Source: Gemmatimonadaceae bacterium (GTDB taxonomy: Bacteria; Gemmatimonadota; Gemmatimonadetes; Gemmatimonadales; Gemmatimonadaceae). From it: a stretch of DNA of 64,000 bases. The stretch lies in assembly GCA_025934775.1 (NCBI GenBank), contig JAICWO010000001.1, positions 248,001-312,000 of the forward strand. Reading direction: 5' to 3'. This document shows, piece by piece, positions 16,697-25,194 of this stretch. The notes beneath the pieces are model-generated. The model made no database searches. It saw nothing but the letters and a program-made list of their open reading frames with translations, and was not told the DNA's origin. Position 1 is the stretch's first letter. Every line of letters begins with the position of its first letter. The position numbers and the translations under genes were made by a program.

Positions 16697-17575
16697 TCAC
16701 TCGCGCCCGGGCAGCAGCACCATCCGATCGCCGACGATGCGCACCACGTACCCGCCTGGAACCTCTTGGTCGTCGCCGTCCAGCCGCGACAGCGCGAGGC
16801 GAAAATGGAGCGCGACGCCGTCGACCGGCAGCGTGTCCTTCTTCGCGCCGCCGACCGCGACGTTGTTGCAGCAACTGCGCCCCGGCCCATCGATGCGCAT
16901 CGAGTCGACGAGGACGATTGCTCCGCGCATCGTGGAGTCGCGCGGGATCGCGAGTCGCTGGAGCACTGTTCTGCCGGTGGCGTACGCGACCACCGCCGCC
17001 GTATCACCCTGGCTGGTGCCGGCGACGCCCAGATACCGGCGAACACCATTGGCCTGGAACGTGACCGCCGGGAGCTGGCTCGAGAACAGCGCTCGGCTGT
17101 TTTCAATACTATAATAATAATATTCAGATTCATCGGCCATGGACTCGCCACCCACGACGAGCTCACCGCCCACGGTGTGGAGCGACTCGCCGATCACGTG
17201 AATCGTGTCGGGCGGCGCCGTGTACTTGCCATCGCGCCACACGAGCGCCAGCGGCCGCGAGCGCACTCCTTCGGTGCACTGCAGCTGCGAGTTGTCCTCG
17301 GTGAGCTGAACCAGCCCGGCGTCCGTCTGCTCGAACCGGCTCGTGACCACGCGTTCCCCGGGACACGTGTCATTCTCGATCGCGATGTACCGCGACTCGG
17401 CGCGCTCCACGATTCGCCCCTGCGTCAACTTGTCCCACGCCGCGATCTGGCGTGCCGCCTGGGAGCTGTCGGCGGACTTCGCGACGGGCGACTCCCGCTC
17501 CTTCGAGCAACACGCCAGTAGCAGGCACGATGCGGCGCCCACCGCCAGCCGGGCGCAATGCGAGGAACAGTGCAC
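16697..17575 (-). CDS. Hypothetical lipoprotein
   Basis: A 292-residue protein starting with GTG. Its signal peptide ends in a lipobox (CLLLACC, cysteine near residue 22), so it is probably a lipid-anchored envelope protein. No known domain is recognised. Notable features are a four-tyrosine run (EYYYYSIEN, encoded entirely by TAT codons in an AT-rich island at about 17098-17131) and a Cys pair in GRSCCNNVAVGG. It is divergent from the DUF318-type permease and directly followed by the HigA remnant, whose first codons begin within a few bases of its stop. Function unknown. Confidence 0.6.
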   Translation of the reverse strand: MHCSSHCARLAVGAASCLLLACCSKERESPVAKSADSSQAARQIAAWDKLTQGRIVERAESRYIAIENDTCPGERVVTSRFEQTDAGLVQLTEDNSQLQCTEGVRSRPLALVWRDGKYTAPPDTIHVIGESLHTVGGELVVGGESMADESEYYYYSIENSRALFSSQLPAVTFQANGVRRYLGVAGTSQGDTAAVVAYATGRTVLQRLAIPRDSTMRGAIVLVDSMRIDGPGRSCCNNVAVGGAKKDTLPVDGVALHFRLALSRLDGDDQEVPGGYVVRIVGDRMVLLPGRE

Positions 17576-17696
17576 GGGCTAACTCTACCGCCGCGCGCGA
17601 GGCCGTCAACGGCGTGAAATCGGTCGAGAACCATGTGGCCCGAGCGCGCGTTAGTTTGCTGATGTTCGCGCAGGCACTCGCTTCCGCACGGTAACG

Positions 17697-18728
17697 ATGT
17701 CCACCCCGACCACCACCACCACCGCCCCGCGCTCGCTCCCGCGCATTCGACCGGAGAGCCTGCTCGTCCTCGCGGCCTCGCTCTTCGGACTCGCCTACTA
17801 CAAATGGAGCGGTGCGGCAACCGCCATTGCCGGCGTTCGTCGGACCGGCGCGTGGACTCGTTCGGCTGACGCACTGATCCACGCCGCCACGGTCCCCTCG
17901 GCGGAATTCTACATAGAGCGCATCGCCGTCGCGCTCGTCTTCGGTGTGCTGCTCGGCGCGGGCCTGCGCCTGTGCGCGTCACCCGCCATCATCGAGCGCC
18001 TGACTGCCGGCGGCTCGCTCGCGCAGCGGCAGCTCGTCGCGGCGGGGAGCGGCGTGCCGCTGATGCTCTGCTCGTGCTGCATCACGCCGGTGTTCAGCGC
18101 GGCGGACGAAGCCGGCGCGCCCGTGGCCAGCTCGCTCGCGCTCATGCTGGCGTCGCCCGCGCTCAACCCCGCGGCGCTCGTGCTCACCGCCATGCTCTTC
18201 CCGGCGCGTATCGCCGTGGCGCGACTCCTCGGCGCACTCATCATCGTGTTGGCGGTGCCGCTCCTCGCCGAGCGGATCGTTGGGCAGCGGCGCGCGGCGT
18301 CGCGCGATGTTCGTGTGACGCCGCTCGCGCCGGGCACGGGCACGCGGTTCGTCGCCGCGTATCTGCGCTCGCTCTGGCGGACGGCGATCGAGTCGCTGCC
18401 GATCATCATCGCCGGCGTGCTCGCGTCCGCGCTCCTCATTCAGCGCGGCGCGCAGCTCGGCGTGGCGCAGCGGTCCGACGCACTGGTGCTCGCCGCGGCG
18501 TTGATGACGCTCGTGGCGCTCCCCACGTACTTCGAGATTCCGATCGCGCTGCTCGCCGCGAGTGCCGGCGCGCCGGCGCTTGCCGCGGTGATCCTCATCG
18601 CCGGGCCCGCGGTGAATCTGCCGTCGATCCTCACCGTGTGGCGGCGGATCGGCATGAAGGCCGCGATCGTGCTCGCGACTGGCGTGTGGCTCGTCGCGCT
18701 CATGGCCGGTCTCGCGGTCCGCGCCTGA
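17697..18728 (+). CDS. DUF318-type multi-helix permease with CSCC motif
   Basis: A 343-residue inner-membrane protein with about eight to ten helices. The repeated element VPLMLCSCCITPVFSAADEAG followed by LALMLASPALNPAALVLTAML matches the permease family Pfam DUF318/ArsP_1, whose members (ArsP, predicted permeases next to thioredoxins or metal regulators) carry a conserved CSCG/CSCC motif. Characterised ArsP exports trivalent organoarsenicals; other clades are of unknown substrate. The motif is repeated without cysteines in the second half (ILIAGPAVNLPSILTVW). It is divergent from the lipoprotein gene and followed by a hairpin (18741-18769). Export of a metal or metalloid is a guess from family. 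Confidence 0.75.
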   Translation: MSTPTTTTTAPRSLPRIRPESLLVLAASLFGLAYYKWSGAATAIAGVRRTGAWTRSADALIHAATVPSAEFYIERIAVALVFGVLLGAGLRLCASPAIIERLTAGGSLAQRQLVAAGSGVPLMLCSCCITPVFSAADEAGAPVASSLALMLASPALNPAALVLTAMLFPARIAVARLLGALIIVLAVPLLAERIVGQRRAASRDVRVTPLAPGTGTRFVAAYLRSLWRTAIESLPIIIAGVLASALLIQRGAQLGVAQRSDALVLAAALMTLVALPTYFEIPIALLAASAGAPALAAVILIAGPAVNLPSILTVWRRIGMKAAIVLATGVWLVALMAGLAVRA

Positions 18729-18740
18729 GGCGGGCAGGCT

Positions 18741-18769
18741 GGATCGGGCGCGTCGAGGCGCGCCGATCC
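18741..18769 (+). terminator. Stem-loop after the DUF318-type permease
   Basis: GGATCGG and CGCG on the left pair with CGCG and CCGATCC on the right, an 11-bp stem with a single bulged G, 12 bp past the permease stop. There is no U-tract. It probably separates the permease from the padR-permease operon. Confidence 0.45.
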
Positions 18770-18811
18770 GCCAGCGCTGCCGCCAACCTTTTCCGCGAGT
18801 CCATTGTCCCA

Positions 18812-18830
18812 CCTTCAGACCATCTGAAGG
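18812..18830. promoter_or_regulatory. Candidate PadR operator overlapping the padR ribosome-binding site
   Basis: Dyad CCTTCAG-accat-CTGAAGG, 7-bp arms with a 5-bp spacer, ending 10 bp before the padR GTG. Its right arm contains the first bases of the Shine-Dalgarno AAGGAGG. The geometry (arms around a 5-bp spacer) is the same as in the dyads upstream of the other intact padR gene (38474-38494 and 38524-38544), though the arm sequence differs. Autorepression is inferred. Confidence 0.5.
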
Positions 18831-18840
18831 AGGCGCCCGC

Positions 18841-19206
18841 GTGCCCAACGAACACCTCGATCTGCTCCAGGGCACCCTGGAGATGCTCGTGCTCAAGACG
18901 CTCGCCCTCGAGCCCATGCACGGCTGGGGCATCGCGCACCGCATCCAGTGGATGTCCAAGGATGTGTTCCTCGTTACGCAAGGCTCGCTCTACCCCGCGC
19001 TCGTCCGCATCCGGCGGCGCGGGTGGGTGAAGACGAGCTGGCGCACCACGGAGAACAGCCGCCGCGCGCGGTACTACGAGCTCACCACCGCCGGCCGGCG
19101 ACAACTCGCCCAGCAGCACACCGCATGGGCGCGCGCGTCCGCGGCGGTCGACCAAATCATGCACGTCCGCGTCTGGACGCCCGCAAGCGACGGAGGCGCC
19201 GCATGA
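18841..19206 (+). CDS. PadR-family transcriptional regulator
   Basis: A 121-residue winged-helix DNA-binding protein. The family core is clear: LLQGTLEMLVLKTLALEPMHGWGIAHRI, then GSLYPALVRIRRRGWVKTSW, NSRRARYYELTTAGRRQL and a C-terminal dimerisation helix. It starts at GTG with AAGGAGG 8 nt upstream. Its stop overlaps the ATG of the following ADOP permease by 4 nt (ATGA), so the two are translationally coupled, the standard padR-ADOP arrangement. It probably represses this operon through the dyad at 18812-18830. PadR ligands are unpredictable from sequence. Confidence 0.92.
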   Translation: MPNEHLDLLQGTLEMLVLKTLALEPMHGWGIAHRIQWMSKDVFLVTQGSLYPALVRIRRRGWVKTSWRTTENSRRARYYELTTAGRRQLAQQHTAWARASAAVDQIMHVRVWTPASDGGAA

Positions 19207-21863
19207 GCGTTCTATCAGATCTGCTGGTGCGCCTGCGGTCGCTCCTTTTCCGCCGCACGGAAGAGCGCGAGCTCGACGAGGAGCTGCGGTTCCATGTCGA
19301 GATGGAGAACGCGTTCCGCCGCCGCGCCGGCGCGAGCGCGGACGACGCGGCACGCGAGACGATGATTGCGCTCGGCGGCATCGAGCGCGTCAAGGAGGAC
19401 GTGCGCGACGCGAGAGGAACGCGCGTGCTCGAGGATGTCGGCGGCGACGTTCGCTTCGCGCTGCGCACGCTCCGCCGCTCGCCAGGCTTCACGATCGTTG
19501 CGGCGCTCACGCTCGCCGTCGGCATCGGCGGCACGACGGCGGTGTTCAGCGCCGTGGACCGCGTGCTGCTCGCACCATTGCCGTACCGGGAGCCCGGGCG
19601 CCTCGTTCGCCTGTACAACACGACTCTCGGCTTTCCGAACGATCGCGGCTTCGTCACGCCGGTGCACTACCTCGAGTATCGCGACCGCCTGTCATCATTC
19701 TCGGCGCTCGCCGCGGTGGCGACGTATGACGCCGTCGGCGCGGACATCGGCTTCGGCGATCGCGCCGAGCGCATTCGGGTCCTGCCCGTCAGCTCCGACT
19801 ATTTCGATGTCGTCGCGGTGCATCCCGCGATCGGCGCGCCATTCTCGCGCGACGATGAACATGGCGGTCCGGGCGATCACACCGCTGCGGGGCTCGCCGT
19901 CGTCATGGGTGACGCGCTCTGGAAGCGAGAGTTTCACGGTGATCGGTCCGCGATCGGCCGCACGCTGATCATGAACGGCAAGCCGTACCGCGTGCTCGGC
20001 GTCATGCCGCCGGGGTTCAGAGACCCGATCGTGCCGCAGGCCGAGGCGTGGACGCCGATCAATCTCGATCCCGGCCGCGATGCGTCGAACGCGGACAATC
20101 ACTATCTCGGCGTGATCGGCCGTCTACGTCCGGGTGTGACGATCGCGACGGCACAGGCCGAGCTCGCGGCGCTCGGGGTCAAGCTCGCCGAGAAGTATCC
20201 GAATGCGCGCGATACTCGCGCGCGGCTCGAGCCGCTCAAGGACGACATCGTCGGCCCGACCGCCCCTGCGTTGGAGATCATGCTCGGCGCCGTCGCGCTG
20301 GTGCTGCTGATCGTGTGCGTGAATATCGCGACGCTCATGCTAGTCCGCGCATCGGACCGCCAGCGCGAGTTCGCCGTGCGGGCGGCGCTCGGCGGACGGC
20401 GCTCGCGCATCGTTCGGCAAATGCTCGTCGAGAGCATCGTGCTCGCGCTCATCGGCGATGCGGCGGGGCTGGCGATCGCGCGGGGCGGCATGGCGGCGAT
20501 CGTGGCCCTCGGGCGCGGCAGCATTCCGAGACTGCAGAGTCTCACGCTCGATCCACGCCTGCTCGCATTCTCCATCGCCGTCGCGACGGCGAGCGCGTTG
20601 ATGTTCGGCATCGCGCCGGCGTTGCGCGTCGCGCGCGTTCGCCCGGGCGAGGTGCTCCGCACGGAGAGCAGGGGAGGCACCGGTTCGGGTGCGCAGGTGC
20701 GGCTTCGGACGGTGCTCGTGGCCGCTCAAGTCGCGCTCGCGTTCGTGCTCGTCGTCGGTGCCGGCTTACTGTTGTCGAGTTTCGCGAAGCTCGGCAGGGT
20801 GGACCTCGGATTTCGATCGACGAGCGTCCTCACGTTCGAGGCGCATCTTCCCGACGGCCGTTATGACTCGACGGCCCGTGCGGCATTCTACGATGATCTC
20901 GATGCGCGCCTCGCGCGCGCGCCGGGGATTCGCGCCGTGGGTGGCACGTCCAAGCTGCCGGCGACAGGACGATACAATTCGTGGGGCACGCAACCGCTCA
21001 CCGGGCCAATGGTGAATGCAAAGCTGTCTGTAGGATCGATCGATCAGCGCGTGATCTCGGGCCAGTACTTCAAGGCCCTCGGCATTCCGCGGCTCGCGGG
21101 CCGCGTGTTCGACGACCGCGATGCCGCGAATGCGCCGCTCCGAGTGGTACTGAGCAAGTCCGCCGCCGACGTGCTCTTTCCCGGTGTTGCCGCGGTGGGA
21201 CAGCGGCTGAACACGGGCGGCCGCGACTGGGACGTCATCGGCGTCGTGGGTGACGTCTCGCGCGACGTCGAAGGTGATCCCGCGCCAGTGGTGTATCACG
21301 CCCACCGGCAGTTCGCCGGCGATCGGAACTGGTCGCTCACGCAGGTTGTGGCGACCACGGGCAGCGTCGACGCGGCGCTTGCAACGGCGCGCCGAACGTT
21401 GGCGGCGATGGATCCTCAACTCGTGCTCTACCGGCCGGCGTCGCTCGACGACGTGCTCGGTCGCGGCAACGCAACGCGCGCGTTCACCCTTCGACTGCTC
21501 CTCGCGTTCGCGGGCGTGGCGGTCGCGCTCGCGGTGCTCGGGCTGTACGGCGTATTGGCGTACGGCGTGCGGTTGCGCACGCGCGAGTTCGGCATTCGCA
21601 TGGCGCTCGGCGCGGCTCCGCGGTCGATCCGCTCGATGGTGCTGCGGCAAGGATTCGTCGTGATGCTGGCGGGGCTCGCGGCGGGCATTCTTGGCGCGGC
21701 GGCGTTGTCGCGCGTCATGGCGGCGCTCCTGTTCCACGTCACACCCATGGACCCGCTGGTGATCGCGGGCGCGGCCGCGCTCCTCGGTGCGATCGGACTG
21801 CTCGCCGCGTACGTTCCCGCACGGCGAGCCACGGCGGTCGATCCGCGGTCCGCGCTCTCGTGA
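19203..21863 (+). CDS. ADOP-class FtsX/MacB-like ABC permease 1
   Basis: An 886-residue membrane protein of the acidobacterial duplicated orphan permease class. Residues 1-80 form the prefix domain (RRTEERELDEELRFHVEME, then RVKEDVRDARGTR). Two copies of a MacB periplasmic core plus FtsX-type membrane domain follow. The first begins at RFALRTLRRSPGFTIVAALTLAVGIG. The last helices end with LAAYVPARRATAVDP near the C-terminus. MacB and FtsX relatives work with an ATPase in envelope stress, lipoprotein or peptide export, but no cognate ATPase is nearby, hence 'orphan'. The start is the ATG overlapping the padR stop; earlier codons in frame belong to padR's shadow. A terminator-like hairpin follows at 21889-21926. 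Confidence 0.9.
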   Translation: MSVLSDLLVRLRSLLFRRTEERELDEELRFHVEMENAFRRRAGASADDAARETMIALGGIERVKEDVRDARGTRVLEDVGGDVRFALRTLRRSPGFTIVAALTLAVGIGGTTAVFSAVDRVLLAPLPYREPGRLVRLYNTTLGFPNDRGFVTPVHYLEYRDRLSSFSALAAVATYDAVGADIGFGDRAERIRVLPVSSDYFDVVAVHPAIGAPFSRDDEHGGPGDHTAAGLAVVMGDALWKREFHGDRSAIGRTLIMNGKPYRVLGVMPPGFRDPIVPQAEAWTPINLDPGRDASNADNHYLGVIGRLRPGVTIATAQAELAALGVKLAEKYPNARDTRARLEPLKDDIVGPTAPALEIMLGAVALVLLIVCVNIATLMLVRASDRQREFAVRAALGGRRSRIVRQMLVESIVLALIGDAAGLAIARGGMAAIVALGRGSIPRLQSLTLDPRLLAFSIAVATASALMFGIAPALRVARVRPGEVLRTESRGGTGSGAQVRLRTVLVAAQVALAFVLVVGAGLLLSSFAKLGRVDLGFRSTSVLTFEAHLPDGRYDSTARAAFYDDLDARLARAPGIRAVGGTSKLPATGRYNSWGTQPLTGPMVNAKLSVGSIDQRVISGQYFKALGIPRLAGRVFDDRDAANAPLRVVLSKSAADVLFPGVAAVGQRLNTGGRDWDVIGVVGDVSRDVEGDPAPVVYHAHRQFAGDRNWSLTQVVATTGSVDAALATARRTLAAMDPQLVLYRPASLDDVLGRGNATRAFTLRLLLAFAGVAVALAVLGLYGVLAYGVRLRTREFGIRMALGAAPRSIRSMVLRQGFVVMLAGLAAGILGAAALSRVMAALLFHVTPMDPLVIAGAAALLGAIGLLAAYVPARRATAVDPRSALS

Positions 21864-21888
21864 GCCAGCGGCTCGACGCGGCGATGTG

Positions 21889-21926
21889 AAACGGCACTCC
21901 CGGCATTTCCGCGCCGGGTGCCGTTT
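21889..21926 (+). terminator. Intrinsic terminator-like hairpin after ADOP 1
   Basis: Left arm AAACGGCACTCCCGGC (21889-21904) pairs with GCCGGGTGCCGTTT (21913-21926), an 8 + 6 bp stem with a 2-nt bulge and an 8-nt loop, ending in TTT. It lies 26 bp after the permease stop and before the next gene. Confidence 0.6.
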
Positions 21927-21973
21927 CGTCGTCATCGATCGTCGATCTCGAAGAACAAAACTTTGAAACGCGC

Positions 21974-22579
21974 GTGCAACGAATGACCACAGCGGGTGCA
22001 GCTCGACAACCGTGGCCGCGGCTCGTCGCCGTTTTCATCCTCGCCTGGATCGCCCGCTCCGCCTTCGCCGACCAGTACGGCTACGTGCCGCTCCTCGGCG
22101 ACGTCGACACCGCGATCCACGAGTTCGGGCACATGCTGTTCATGCCATTCGGGATCGAGTTCCTCGGCGACACGATGATGATCCTCGGCGGCTCGCTCGT
22201 TCAAGTCGTATTCCCGCTGATTTTTGTTGCCTATTTTCTGATGCGCGATGAGCGCGGCGCGCGGCGCGATCCCTTCGCGGCGATGCTCTGCCTGTGGTGG
22301 AGCTCGATCAACCTGCTCGGCGTCGCGATCTACTGCGCCGACTCGCGCGCGGGGCAGCTCATGCTCATCAATGGATCGACGGGGCAGGAGAGCGACGCGC
22401 ACGATTGGAACAATCTGCTCACGCGCTGGCACCTGCTCGACCGCGACACGGTCATCGCGGGCCGCATGCGCGCGGCGGCGGTGCTGTTGTGCACGGGCAG
22501 TCTCGCGGCTGCGGCGTGGTTGGCGTTCGCGCGACGCTCGGTGGCGCCGGTGGCCGCCGGCGGCGAGCGTGTTGCGTAA
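21974..22579 (+). CDS. Membrane protein with HEFGH metalloprotease-like motif
   Basis: A 201-residue protein with four or five predicted helices and an HExxH motif at residues 49-53 (AIHEFGHMLFMPFG) at the start of a helix. This is the zinc-binding arrangement of membrane-embedded M50/site-2-like proteases and some DUF families. A second-ligand NPDG/LDG motif is not obvious; a candidate later acidic site is ESDAHDWNNLL. It could be a divergent intramembrane metallopeptidase or only a structural homologue. The start is GTG at 21974 or ATG at 21983, not separable. It precedes, with its own gap, the fic gene. Function unknown. Confidence 0.6.
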   Translation: MQRMTTAGAARQPWPRLVAVFILAWIARSAFADQYGYVPLLGDVDTAIHEFGHMLFMPFGIEFLGDTMMILGGSLVQVVFPLIFVAYFLMRDERGARRDPFAAMLCLWWSSINLLGVAIYCADSRAGQLMLINGSTGQESDAHDWNNLLTRWHLLDRDTVIAGRMRAAAVLLCTGSLAAAAWLAFARRSVAPVAAGGERVA

Positions 22580-22598
22580 GCTGAACCCGGGCGGTATC

Positions 22599-22631
22599 CT
22601 TAGTACAGGATAGCGCCTATCCTGTACTAAG
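22599..22631. promoter_or_regulatory. Perfect 15-bp-arm palindrome upstream of fic
   Basis: CTTAGTACAGGATAG (22599-22613), a 3-nt spacer CGC, and CTATCCTGTACTAAG (22617-22631): every base of the arms is complementary. It sits 26 bp before the fic ATG. Within it TTAGTA and TGTACT are 17 bp apart and could serve as promoter hexamers. It is most likely an operator, perhaps for the Fic protein's own C-terminal winged helix. Confidence 0.65.
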
Positions 22632-22657
22632 AACGGCTTCCTCGTCCAGGTTCGGAT

Positions 22658-23860
22658 ATGCCAGGCAGGTGGGTCAAACGCACGTGGCAATCGAACCCGT
22701 GGCTGGATGCCCCGGCCAAGTACCGCCGGGCGTGTCACTACCAGGCATTCATCCCGACCACGCTCGACGCGCTCTCGTTGACGGTTTCCGTCGAGCTGGC
22801 GGGCGTCGTGTCGGATGCCGAGGCGTTCGTGCGCCGGCTGAACGACACATCGGCCGCGGCGCTCGCTCCGCTCGCGCACCTGCTGTTGCGCACGGAATCC
22901 ATCGCCTCCTCCAAGATCGAAGGCCTGCAGGTTGGCGCGCGTCAACTCGCTCGCGCAGAAGCGCTGCGCGATGACGGCGGGGCCGCGCCCGCGACGGCGG
23001 CGGAGCTCATCGACAACATCAATGCCATGGAGCTCGCGGTCGACGACGCGGCGAAGGCAAAGCGGTTCGCCGGGCGCGATATCGTGGCGATCCATCGACG
23101 CCTCATGCGGCATGCCCCGAACGCGCGCATCGCCGGACGCATGCGCACGGAGCAGAACTGGATCGGCGGCAACGACTACACTCCCTGCGGCGCGGATTTC
23201 GTCCCGCCGCCGCCGGAAGACATCGCTCATTTGATCGGCGATCTCTGCGCCGCCGTCAACGATGATCTCCTGCCGCCGCTCATTCAGGCCGCGCTCGTGC
23301 ACGCGCAGTTCGAAACGATCCATCCATTCGCCGACGGGAATGGCCGCATGGGGCGCGCGTTGATTCACGTCGTGCTGCGCCGCCGCGGCGTCGCGCCGCG
23401 CTTCGTGCCGCCGATCAGCGTCGTGTTCGCGGCTGCACGCGACCGGTACATCAAGGGACTCAGCGCATTTCGTGCCGACGGCGTCGTCGAATGGCTCGAG
23501 CAATTCGCGGTCGCCACCGCTCGCGCCGCGTCATTGGCCGAGGGGTACCTGCGGGAAGTCGAGGCGCTTCGTGAGACGTGGCGGCGCAAACTGCGCGAGA
23601 GCGACGGCGCGCCGCGACAGGGCGCCGCCGCGTGGGCTATCATCGACGAACTGCCGGGAGCTCCGGTGATCACCGCGCAGCGCGCAGAAGCGGCTACGGG
23701 TCGCGCGAAGGCGGCGATCTATCCAGGAATCGAGCAGCTCGTGCGCGCAAAGGTGTTGGCGCCGATCTCAGAGTCTAAACGCAATCGCGCATGGGAAGCG
23801 GTCGGACTGCTGTCGATCGTCGAGCGCTTCGAGGCGGGCGAGCGGCCGCGAACGCGCTAA
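22658..23860 (+). CDS. Fic family AMP-transferase with autoinhibitory motif and C-terminal winged helix
   Basis: A 400-residue Fic-domain protein. The catalytic loop HPFADGNGRMGR starts at His222 and is complete (His base, Asp/Asn for metal and phosphate, two Arg), so it should transfer AMP or another NMP moiety from a nucleotide to protein hydroxyls. The N-terminal half carries the class II inhibitory helix SSKIEG (residues 84-89, pattern [S/T]xxxE[G/N]) preceded by the Fic_N segment. Residues about 325-390 resemble a winged helix-turn-helix (QRAEAATGRAKAAIYPGIEQLV), common in this stand-alone type. There is no toxin-antitoxin partner gene. A strong palindrome lies just upstream, suggesting autoregulation. 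Confidence 0.92.
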   Translation: MPGRWVKRTWQSNPWLDAPAKYRRACHYQAFIPTTLDALSLTVSVELAGVVSDAEAFVRRLNDTSAAALAPLAHLLLRTESIASSKIEGLQVGARQLARAEALRDDGGAAPATAAELIDNINAMELAVDDAAKAKRFAGRDIVAIHRRLMRHAPNARIAGRMRTEQNWIGGNDYTPCGADFVPPPPEDIAHLIGDLCAAVNDDLLPPLIQAALVHAQFETIHPFADGNGRMGRALIHVVLRRRGVAPRFVPPISVVFAAARDRYIKGLSAFRADGVVEWLEQFAVATARAASLAEGYLREVEALRETWRRKLRESDGAPRQGAAAWAIIDELPGAPVITAQRAEAATGRAKAAIYPGIEQLVRAKVLAPISESKRNRAWEAVGLLSIVERFEAGERPRTR

Positions 23861-23913
23861 GTCGCAAGCCTCACTCGCCGCCCCGCCGCCCCGCCGCCCC
23901 GCCGCTCAGCCGC

Positions 23914-24522
23914 TCAGCCGCCTCTCGCCGCAGCTCCGTCCTCGCCGCCGCGATTCACGATCGCCGGCACGAGGTCGCCCTTCGCCGACTCTTCCACCGT
24001 GGTCTGAATCCCTTTCTCGAGATCCGTCCACGCGGTGCGCACCGCATCGCGCGCGGTGTGCGTCGTGAGCTCCGGCACGGGCGGCTGCGCGCGCACGCCA
24101 TCCGCGGCTTCGACGCCGACGCCGCGCTGATACACCATCGAGCCGCCGAGGTACGCCGAGTAGTTCAGCACGGCGAGACTCGCGAGGCCCGCCAGCAGAT
24201 AGCCAAGCCCCGGCTTCTCGGTGCGCGCGCGATAGGCGGCCATCGCTGTCGCGGCGATCACGAGCCCGAGATTCAGCGTGCGATGTGTCTTCAGCTGCTC
24301 GAGCGCCTTGCCCTCGGCCTGCACCTGCGATTGGGCCATGAGGCCGGCGACGCCCGCGACCAGTCCGCCGGCGACGGCGAGCGGCATCGTGCGTTTTCCA
24401 AGATTCATCAATGCATCGCTGTCCGTCGTTCGGCCGACGAGATCGGCGCCGATCGAAAGCGGCATCAGCGCGAGCGGAAAGTGCACGAGCGCGGGATGAA
24501 CTTCCTGCAGACGCATGGCCAC
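23914..24522 (-). CDS. DUF2231 membrane protein
   Basis: A 202-residue inner-membrane protein with four helices. The N-terminal signature LQEVHPALVHFPLALMPLSIGADLVG is the DUF2231 family (predicted membrane proteins often near cytochrome or metal genes). Helices lie near residues 13-30, 45-65, 85-100 and 108-125, followed by a C-terminal hydrophilic tail with a VYQRGVGV motif typical of the family. Start at GTG (24522) with GAGGAG 7 nt upstream, or ATG at 24516. Function is unknown; the conserved HP-x-x-VHFP histidines suggest heme or metal contact, which is inference. Confidence 0.8.
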   Translation of the reverse strand: MAMRLQEVHPALVHFPLALMPLSIGADLVGRTTDSDALMNLGKRTMPLAVAGGLVAGVAGLMAQSQVQAEGKALEQLKTHRTLNLGLVIAATAMAAYRARTEKPGLGYLLAGLASLAVLNYSAYLGGSMVYQRGVGVEAADGVRAQPPVPELTTHTARDAVRTAWTDLEKGIQTTVEESAKGDLVPAIVNRGGEDGAAARGG

Positions 24523-24603
24523 GGAGCAACTCCTCGCAGAATCTTTGCTGCGACAGGTGCGAACTGTATGCCCGCGACCATTGCCACCGCCGTGGAACCG
24601 GGT

Positions 24604-24640
24604 GCTCGGCGGGCGCGTCCTGATCGAGCGCCCGCCGAGC
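24604..24640 (-). terminator. 13-bp perfect stem-loop between lipoprotein and DUF2231 genes
   Basis: GCTCGGCGGGCGC (24604-24616) and GCGCCCGCCGAGC (24628-24640) with an 11-nt loop, 18 bp past the stop of the minus-strand lipoprotein gene. The stem is very stable but no U-run follows, so termination is plausible rather than certain. Confidence 0.5.
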
Positions 24641-24657
24641 TCGCCGAGCGGAGATGC

Positions 24658-25005
24658 TCAGACGATGATGTTGCAGTTGAGATCCAGTCCCTTGGGCGCG
24701 ATCGCGAACGCCGCCGCGTTGAGCGGACGATAAATGCACGCACCGATGAACGTGCATGCCTTGCTGAATTGCGCGCCGTGCGAGAGCGTCACGAGCGGCT
24801 GACCACAGTTGGCCGCGCCACCACCGCCGCCGCCCCCACCTGCCGCGCCACCGCCGCCATTGCCACCGGCACCCGGGTTCCGTCCGAATGATGCGTTCGC
24901 GATCACCGGATGACTGTTCGGCGCCGTGGGCGCGGCGGTGCTGCAGGCCGCCGCGAGCGCCGCGAAGGCGGTGAGGCCGATCAGGAACTTGGTCGATGGG
25001 ATCAT
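24658..25005 (-). CDS. Small Gly-rich lipoprotein with C-terminal cysteines
   Basis: A 115-residue protein. Signal peptide MIPSTKFLIGLTAFAALAAAC ends in a lipobox with the modified cysteine at residue 21. A glycine/alanine-rich spacer (about residues 48-65) leads to a compact C-terminal module with four cysteines: ANCGQP, KACTF, GACIY and LNCNI. This pattern suggests two disulphides in an exported domain. The start at 25005 has GGAG 6 nt upstream; the frame is open further upstream but without a signal peptide. No known family is recognised. Confidence 0.6.
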   Translation of the reverse strand: MIPSTKFLIGLTAFAALAAACSTAAPTAPNSHPVIANASFGRNPGAGGNGGGGAAGGGGGGGGAANCGQPLVTLSHGAQFSKACTFIGACIYRPLNAAAFAIAPKGLDLNCNIIV

Positions 25006-25194
25006 CGCGTGCTCCGTGATGAGAGAATGTGTATGCCGCTGAGATAGCTGGCCGAATCCATGGCCGGAGGGCCGAGTTCCGTGTTCCGCGCGTGCTGCGC
25101 GAGTTCGGCGAAAACCCGGCTCCTTGCTGTATCGGATCGAGCCAATAGCTTCGGAGACTTCGCGTCGTCCCCCACCTTTTCCTCGGAGGATCGG

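Noticed and set aside
16341-17575. Functional HigBA toxin-antitoxin module
   Set aside because: The antitoxin frame is broken twice and the neighbour is a lipoprotein, not a HigB/RelE fold.
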